NCBI RefSeq assembly: GCF_014145675.1
Contig: NZ_JACGZW010000005.1
Location: 124,001-188,000 of the forward strand
Direction: 5' to 3'
Source: Amycolatopsis dendrobii
Lineage (GTDB): Bacteria > Actinomycetota > Actinomycetes > Mycobacteriales > Pseudonocardiaceae
Length of the DNA: 64,000 bases
Part shown: positions 59,277-64,000 of the stretch, piece by piece
Position numbering within the stretch: the first letter of the stretch is position 1
Layout of the letters: each line of letters opens with the position of its first letter
Notes under the pieces: model-generated
Database searches by the model: none
What the model saw: only the letters and a program-made list of their open reading frames with translations
Told to the model about the DNA's origin: nothing
Made by a program: the position numbers and the translations under genes

Positions 59277-60418
59277 CCGCCATGGTGTCGATGCACGACT
59301 GGCTCACCGCCGCGGAACGGGACCGGCACGTCGCCGGTCTCGTCCGGCGGACCGACGATCGACGGCATCCGCGCAAGTCCACATTGGACCTGGCGTCGAA
59401 TGATTATCTGAGCCTCAGCACCGATCCGCGACTGCGCGCGGCCGCCGTCCAGGCCGTCGAGAAGTACGGCGCGGGCGCCGGCGCGTCCCGAGTCGTCACC
59501 GGCACCACGCCGTGTCACACCGAACTGGAGCGCGAACTGGCCGACCTCACCGGGCAACCGGCCGCGCTCGGTTTTTCCAGCGGCTACACGGCGAACATCG
59601 GCGTCATCACCGCGCTGGGCTCGCCGGACACGCTGCTGATCACCGACGCGCACATCCACGCCTCGCTGATCGACGGCGCGCGGCTGTCCCGCTCCCCGGT
59701 CGCGATCTGCCCGCACAACGACCTGGACGCCCTCGCGCAACTGCTGCGCGACCGGTCGCAGGAACGGGCGATCGTGGCAGTCGAGTCGATCTATTCGGTG
59801 CTCGGTGACGCCACGGATCTGGTGCGCACCGCGGCATTGTGCGCTGAGTACGACGCTTTCCTAGTGGTCGACGAAGCACACGGCATCGGCGTCGCCGGCA
59901 AAGGCCGGGGCGCGGTGCACGCGGCCGGTCTCGCAGGCGCGCCGCACGTGGCGGTCACTGCCACGCTGTCGAAGGCCTTGGGCGCCCAGGGCGGTGCTGT
60001 GCTGGGATCGCCGTTGCTGCGCGAACATCTGGTCAACACGGCACGGACTTTTATCTTCGACACCGGCCTCGCCCCCGCCGCCGCGGCGAGTGCGGCGGAA
60101 GCGTGCCGGATCATCGCGGCCGAACCTTCGCGAGTCGAGGATCTGCACCGTGCCGCCTTCGCGATCGCTGATGCCGCAGGGGTTTCGCGGGCGCCGGGCG
60201 CGGTGCAGTCGATTCCCGCGGACTCCCCGGAGCAGGCCGTCGCCGCGGCGAACCAGTTGTACGAACGGGACATCGTCGTCGGCTGCTTCCGCCCGCCGAG
60301 CGTCCCGGACGGCATTTCCCGGCTCCGGCTAGTCGCCCGCGCCGGGATTGAACTGGACCGCACTCAGCACGCCGCGCGGCTCGCCGCCCAGTGGTCGCGT
60401 GCCGCGAGCATCGTCTGA
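59273..60418 (+). CDS. bioF: 8-amino-7-oxononanoate synthase
   Basis: 381 aa PLP enzyme. [19 protein letters not shown] at the N-terminus, [23 protein letters not shown] and [16 protein letters not shown] with the PLP-binding Lys are clear. It condenses pimeloyl thioester with alanine. bioA and bioD are not in the window. The GTG overlaps bioB. Its last 130 bases recur at 60516-60645. Confidence 0.94.
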   Translation: MTAMVSMHDWLTAAERDRHVAGLVRRTDDRRHPRKSTLDLASNDYLSLSTDPRLRAAAVQAVEKYGAGAGASRVVTGTTPCHTELERELADLTGQPAALGFSSGYTANIGVITALGSPDTLLITDAHIHASLIDGARLSRSPVAICPHNDLDALAQLLRDRSQERAIVAVESIYSVLGDATDLVRTAALCAEYDAFLVVDEAHGIGVAGKGRGAVHAAGLAGAPHVAVTATLSKALGAQGGAVLGSPLLREHLVNTARTFIFDTGLAPAAAASAAEACRIIAAEPSRVEDLHRAAFAIADAAGVSRAPGAVQSIPADSPEQAVAAANQLYERDIVVGCFRPPSVPDGISRLRLVARAGIELDRTQHAARLAAQWSRAASIV

Positions 60419-60422
60419 CCGC
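60293..60422. repeat. 130-base direct repeat, unit 1 (3' end of bioF)
   Basis: Matches 60516-60645 with 5 differences in 130 bases. Contains the bioF stop codon. Confidence 0.92.
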
Positions 60423-60424
60423 TC

Positions 60425-60645
60425 GCCGAGCCTCCACGAATCAACGATCCGTACCACGCCACGAGCGCCGATGCCGCACCGGCTTCGCAAGCGCCCGGCG
60501 CGGTGCGGCCAAACCCCGCCGAGCGTCCCGGACGGCATCTCCCGGCTCCGGCTAGTCGCCCGCGCCGGGGTTGACCTGGACCGCGCTCAGCACGCCGCGC
60601 GGCTCGCCGCCCAGTGGCCGCGTGCCGCGAGCATCGTCTGACCGC
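60425..60645 (+). pseudogene. Broken partial copy of bioF 3' end
   Basis: 60427-60510 aligns with bioF 60121-60209 at roughly 70-75 percent with one 6-base gap; then about 85 bases of bioF are missing; then 60516-60645 aligns with 60293-60422 at 96 percent. A frameshift separates the two parts. It is a remnant of a second bioF gene, with its last part either recently copied or kept identical by gene conversion. Confidence 0.85.
60516..60645. repeat. 130-base direct repeat, unit 2
   Basis: Second copy; the reverse strand encodes the C-terminus of the DoxX gene. Confidence 0.92.
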
Positions 60646-61043
60646 CTCCGAAACAGCGCGTCCACCGCCAACGCCCCCGGCCCGGTGAACACCAGCAACA
60701 GGAACGCCCAGCAGAACATCGCCGCGGGCTCCCCCTGGTTCTGCAGCGGCAGCAACCCATCCGGCTGGTGGACGACGAAGTACGCATACGCCATCGAACC
60801 GGAAGCGAGCAGCGCCGCGATCCGGGTGCCAAGGCCGAACGCGACCAGGAGGCCGCAGGCGAGCTGGATCACCGCCGCGTACCAGGACGGCCACGCGCCC
60901 ACCGCGACGGTTCCGCCCTTCGGGCCGCCGCCGAAGACGCCGAACACCGCCGCCGCGCCGTGGGCCGCGAACAGCAGGCCGACGACGATGCGGAACAGGC
61001 CGAGCACGAACGGGACGGCCCGGTCGAGCGCACGCTCTGGCAT
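60552..61043 (-). CDS. DoxX-family membrane protein with repeat-derived C-terminus
   Basis: 163 aa with four hydrophobic segments (FVLGLFRIVVGLLFAAHGAAAVF, YAAVIQLACGLLVAFGLGT, IAALLASGSMAYAYFVV, AAMFCWAFLLLVFTGPGAL). It fits DoxX, linked to thiosulfate or oxidative-stress proteins. The family normally ends after VDALFRRR; here 30 further residues ([16 protein letters not shown] and on) are read from the antisense of the bioF repeat. ATG 61043 with GGAGGACCC. An IdeR-like box lies above. Confidence 0.85.
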   Translation of the reverse strand: MPERALDRAVPFVLGLFRIVVGLLFAAHGAAAVFGVFGGGPKGGTVAVGAWPSWYAAVIQLACGLLVAFGLGTRIAALLASGSMAYAYFVVHQPDGLLPLQNQGEPAAMFCWAFLLLVFTGPGALAVDALFRRRSDDARGTRPLGGEPRGVLSAVQVNPGAGD

Positions 61044-61064
61044 GGGTCCTCCTCGGAGAGTGAC

Positions 61065-61083
61065 TAAGGTTAGGCTTGCCATA
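61065..61083. promoter_or_regulatory. IdeR/DmdR-like iron box
   Basis: TAAGGTTAGGCTTGCCATA matches the palindromic iron-box consensus TTAGGTTAGGCTAACCTAA at 14 of 19 positions. It lies 22 bases above the DoxX start. Confidence 0.55.
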
Positions 61084-61204
61084 CCGTACGCATTCAGGTC
61101 TCCCCCGTCCAGACGCTGTGACGCTCGATAAATCGCGCTGAACCGTTCCGGCTCCAGCCGCGTGTCGGAGGAAGAGCGACACCCACGCACTGCTGGAGGC
61201 TGGG

Positions 61205-61702
61205 ATGACTGTCAAAACTCTCGCGACCCCAAGAACTTTCGGGCTGCTGGCCGCGTTGAGCGCGGCGGGCTTGTTCGCCGCCGCGTGCAGCGGCGGCGGG
61301 ACCACGGCCGCACCACCCGCCGCACCGCCTGCCGCACCGACGCATTTGACCGACAGCAAAGGCGACACGATCTACCTGTTCGCCGCGGACCACGACGGCC
61401 AGTCCGCCTGCGCCGCGAGCTGCGCGAGCTACTGGCCCCCGGTCGCGGCGGGCACCCCGCTCGCCGGCGCGGCCAAAGGCAGCGTCGGCTCCATCACCCG
61501 GCCGGACGGGTCCCAGCAGGAAACGCTCGGCGGGCACCCGCTGTACCGGTACATCGGCGACAAATCCGCCGGGCAGGCCAACGGCCAGGGCCTGAACCTC
61601 AACGGCGGCCTTTGGTGGATGGTCGCCTCGGACGGCACCGCCATCACCACGGCGACGGCGAGCTCCGCGCCGGCGAGCGGGTACGGCGGAGGAAACTACT
61701 GA
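61205..61702 (+). CDS. Lipoprotein with YxFxxD-type repeats
   Basis: 165 aa. LLAALSAAGLFAAACSGGG is a lipoprotein signal (lipobox FAAAC), then a Pro/Ala linker. YLFAADHDGQSACAASCASYWPP and LYRYIGDKSAGQANGQGLN carry the Yx(F/W/Y)xxD repeats of the COG4315 family, likely outer-face redox or binding proteins with conserved Cys and Trp. ATG 61205 with GGAGG 6 bases above. Confidence 0.9.
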   Translation: MTVKTLATPRTFGLLAALSAAGLFAAACSGGGTTAAPPAAPPAAPTHLTDSKGDTIYLFAADHDGQSACAASCASYWPPVAAGTPLAGAAKGSVGSITRPDGSQQETLGGHPLYRYIGDKSAGQANGQGLNLNGGLWWMVASDGTAITTATASSAPASGYGGGNY

Positions 61703-61837
61703 GTAACACCCTTCCGGGTAGGTGCTGCCTCCATGGGGTACCTCTGAACAGGGGAACTTGACCGGGCGGCCGAATAAGACCAAACTTCGCTAGTGATATA
61801 AGTACTCCCGTCGTCCCCGCATCGAAGGAGTTCGTCA

Positions 61838-63040
61838 GTGACCTCGTCGTTCGTCATCATCGGAGCCGGGCTGGCCGGAGCGAAGGCCGCGGAAGCGTTG
61901 CGCGACAAGGGTTTCGACGGGAAGATCACCATCGTCGGCGACGAGCGGCACCTGCCCTACGAGCGGCCGCCGCTGTCGAAGGACTACCTCGCCGGCAACG
62001 CGGAGGCCGAGAGCTTCCAGGTGCACGACGCCGCGTGGTACGCCGAGAAGAACGTCGAGCTGCGCCAGGGCGTCAAGGCGACCGCGATCGAGCGGGACCA
62101 GAAGCAGGTCACGCTCGACGACGGGACCAGCCTCGGCTACGACAAGCTGCTGCTGGCCACCGGCGCGAGCCCGCGCGAACTGCCGGACGCCGCGGGGATC
62201 TACTACCTGCGCCGGATCGAGGACGCCGACCGGCTCAAGGAACTGTTCGGCACCGCGTCGAAGCTGGTGGTCGTCGGCGGCGGCTGGATCGGCCTCGAAG
62301 CCACCGCCGCCGCGCGCCAGGCCGGGGTGGAAGTCACCGTGGTCGAGGCGCTCGAACTGCCGCTGATCACCGCGCTCGGCCGCGACGTCGCCCCGGTGTT
62401 CGCCGACCTGCACCGCGCGCACGGCGTCGACCTGCGGCTCGGCGTCCAGGTCGAGCACATCTCCAACGGCGGCCAGGGCAAGCGGATCCGCCTCGGCGAC
62501 GGCAGCGTCCTCGAGGCGGACGCCGTCCTGGCCGGGATCGGCGCGAAGCCGAACGTCGAACTGGCGGAGGCGGCCGGCCTGCGCGTCGACAACGGCGTGG
62601 TGACCGACGCGAGCCTGCGCACGAGCGACCCGGACATCTTCGCCGTCGGCGACATCGCGAACGCCTACCACCCGTTCCTCGGCAAGCACCTGCGCGTGGA
62701 GCACTGGGCGAACGCGCTCAACCAGCCCGCCGTGGCCGCGGCCGGGATGCTCGGCAAGGAGGAGCAGTACGACGAACTGCCGTACTTCTTCACCGACCAG
62801 TACGACCTCGGCATGGAATACCTGGGCGCCATCGAGGGCCACGACCGCGTCGTCTTCCGCGGCGACGTGCCCGGGCGCGAGTTCATCGCCTTCTGGCTCA
62901 AGGAAAACCGCGTGCTGGCCGGGATGAACGTCAACGTCTGGGATGTCACGGACCCGATCAAGGCGCTCATCCGCTCCGGCAAGGCAGTGGACCCGGAACG
63001 GCTGGCCGACCCGGAGGTCCCGCTGGAGGACCTCGCCTGA
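61838..63040 (+). CDS. FAD-dependent ferredoxin reductase
   Basis: 400 aa. FVIIGAGLAGAKAAEALR binds FAD, LVVVGGGWIGLEATAAARQAG binds NAD(P)H, and FAVGDIANAYHPFLGKHLRVEHWANA is the C-terminal FAD contact. It resembles PuxA/ThcD reductases that feed ferredoxins of P450 or dioxygenase systems. No ferredoxin or P450 is in the window. GTG 61838 with GAAGGAG 7-8 bases above. Confidence 0.9.
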   Translation: MTSSFVIIGAGLAGAKAAEALRDKGFDGKITIVGDERHLPYERPPLSKDYLAGNAEAESFQVHDAAWYAEKNVELRQGVKATAIERDQKQVTLDDGTSLGYDKLLLATGASPRELPDAAGIYYLRRIEDADRLKELFGTASKLVVVGGGWIGLEATAAARQAGVEVTVVEALELPLITALGRDVAPVFADLHRAHGVDLRLGVQVEHISNGGQGKRIRLGDGSVLEADAVLAGIGAKPNVELAEAAGLRVDNGVVTDASLRTSDPDIFAVGDIANAYHPFLGKHLRVEHWANALNQPAVAAAGMLGKEEQYDELPYFFTDQYDLGMEYLGAIEGHDRVVFRGDVPGREFIAFWLKENRVLAGMNVNVWDVTDPIKALIRSGKAVDPERLADPEVPLEDLA

Positions 63041-63100
63041 TCTCGCCGCCGGCGGGCCGTTCCGGACCGTTTCCGGGGCGGCCCGTCACGCTTCTCCGCC

Positions 63101-63460
63101 GTGGCGACCGAAATCCTCTCCGCCGGATGGGAGTCCCCGTTCTATGTCGTCCGGACCTCCGCGTTCGACGCGTTCTTCCTCGTCGGCGGCGGCGAGCACC
63201 CGGACGAAGTCGGCAACATCGACGTCGAGGTCCGCTGCGCCGACGGTTCCCGGCGGAGCGCAACGATGTTCACCCTCGACGAGGTCGACCGGATAATGCG
63301 CCGCCGGGAAAGCACCGGCGAGTGCGCGGGCGGCAGCTATTTCGCCGTTCCGGACGGCCTGATCGTCCGCGAACCCGGTGTGCCGAACATGACCGCCGTG
63401 CTGATCGCGCTGCACGACAGCGGCGAGCTCACGTCTCATCTGCCGCGTTGGGCCGGCTAG
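63101..63460 (+). CDS. Conserved-looking hypothetical protein
   Basis: 119 aa, beta-rich then helical. SPFYVVRTSAFDAFFLVGGG and VRCADGSRRSATMFTLDEVDRIMRR are regular and look like a globular domain. No family recognised. GTG 63101. Its stop overlaps the convergent TetR gene by 4 bases. Confidence 0.65.
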   Translation: MATEILSAGWESPFYVVRTSAFDAFFLVGGGEHPDEVGNIDVEVRCADGSRRSATMFTLDEVDRIMRRRESTGECAGGSYFAVPDGLIVREPGVPNMTAVLIALHDSGELTSHLPRWAG

Positions 63461-64000
63461 CCCCGGGGCAGCAACCCCTCCAGGACCAGTTCCGCAAACC
63501 GCCGCCAGTCCCCGCTCCCCGTGCGGACCACTGACGAGAGGCAGCCGACCAGCAGGTACACGTCGCCCACCGTGCAGTCCGCGCGGAGCACCCCCGCCGC
63601 CTGGTCCGCCGCGATCGCCCGCGCCACCACGGTTTCCAGCTCCGCCAGCGCGTCGCCGCGCGGTTCGCTTCCCGCCGTCCCCCGCGCCGTCTCGATGGCG
63701 GACGACAGCGCCCGGTCCCCGGACAGCACCTCGCCGACGTGCCGCAGATACCGTTTGACCCCGGATTTCCCGTCGAGGCACCGTTTCCGCGCGTACTCCG
63801 CGATCTCGGCGAACCGCTGCTCCGCCAACGCTTCCACGAGCGCCCGCCGGTCCGGGAAGTTGCGGTACACCGTCCCGACGCCCACCCCGGCGGCCCGCGC
63901 GATCTCCGGCAACTGGACGTCGTCCTGCTCGGCGAGCAGCGCGCGGGCCGCTTCGAGCACCCGTGCCCGGTTGCGTTCCGCGTCTGCCCTCGGCTTGCGC
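63457..64000 (-). CDS. TetR-family regulator, 5' end outside window
   Basis: At least 180 aa. Reading continues upstream of GTG 63960 to the window edge (RKPRADAERNRARVLEAARALL), so the start is beyond 64000. EIARAAGVGVGTVYRNFPDRRALV is the HTH. The C-terminal half (VGDVYLLVGCLSSVVRTGSGDWRRFAELVLEGL) is the TetR SbtR-like type. Target unknown. Confidence 0.88.
   Translation of the reverse strand, partial: RKPRADAERNRARVLEAARALLAEQDDVQLPEIARAAGVGVGTVYRNFPDRRALVEALAEQRFAEIAEYARKRCLDGKSGVKRYLRHVGEVLSGDRALSSAIETARGTAGSEPRGDALAELETVVARAIAADQAAGVLRADCTVGDVYLLVGCLSSVVRTGSGDWRRFAELVLEGLLPRG

Noticed and set aside
1..64000. CRISPR arrays, prophage or insertion sequences
   Set aside because: No regularly spaced repeats, no transposase or integrase frames, no phage structural genes seen.

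Overview
The window is high-GC actinobacterial DNA (dense ATGA/GTGA-coupled operons, many GTG starts, strong third-position GC bias). Gene content and style suggest a Pseudonocardiaceae-type actinomycete such as Amycolatopsis; that genus guess is an inference and no rRNA or tRNA gene is present to test it. I see no phage, insertion sequence or CRISPR array.

Layout. (1) 0.1-13.1 kb: a glycan cluster. A leftward operon runs carbamoyltransferase, gmhA, hldE, SDR, family 9 glycosyltransferase, UDP-glucose dehydrogenase and flavin reductase. It is flanked by a UDP-glucuronate decarboxylase and a polysaccharide pyruvyl transferase, two family 2 glycosyltransferases and two GT4-like glycosyltransferases. 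Together they should make ADP-heptose and UDP-xylose and build a carbamoylated, pyruvylated surface or exported glycan. (2) 13.2-22.8 kb: zinc alcohol dehydrogenase, a molybdopterin oxidoreductase that has lost its Fe-S cysteines, a CocE-type hydrolase, an HSL-type esterase, and a hemerythrin / ATP-grasp / DUF2188 operon. (3) 22.9-34.7 kb: a nearly complete aerobic nicotinate catabolic cluster: three-subunit molybdenum hydroxylase plus CoxG, NicC, NicX, NicD, NicF, maleate isomerase, transporter and MarR regulator. (4) 34.8-44.7 kb: SDR, membrane protein, TetR, CaiB-type CoA transferase, AcuI-type reductase, LysR, HxlR, hydrolase, drug-type MFS, TetR and nitroreductase. (5) 44.8-54.9 kb: glutamate-cysteine-ligase-like enzyme, iron redox enzyme, CDGSH protein, HemK2-like methyltransferase, small stress proteins, a phosphatase / anti-sigma ATPase / STAS partner-switching set and several small conserved genes. 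(6) 55-64 kb: a second-type methionyl-tRNA synthetase behind a leader peptide and SD-masking hairpin, an arsenic/bile-acid-type transporter, TetR, bioB-bioF, a broken bioF 3' duplicate, DoxX, lipoprotein, ferredoxin reductase and an incomplete TetR.

How it fits together. Regions 1, 2 and 5 share a promoter pattern matching the actinobacterial SigB-type consensus (GNNT, then 14-15 bases, then GGGTA) at about 15 sites, nearly all in divergent intergenic gaps. The glycan cluster, the molybdenum enzyme, the hydrolases, the hemerythrin operon, the YbdK/iron enzyme/CDGSH/methyltransferase genes and the small DUF genes therefore look like one stress regulon. The partner-switching proteins at 48.3-50.6 kb are of the type that control such sigma factors. 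The nicotinate cluster stands apart, with its own duplicated palindromic operator. A dispersed 32-45 base hairpin element occurs five times between genes.
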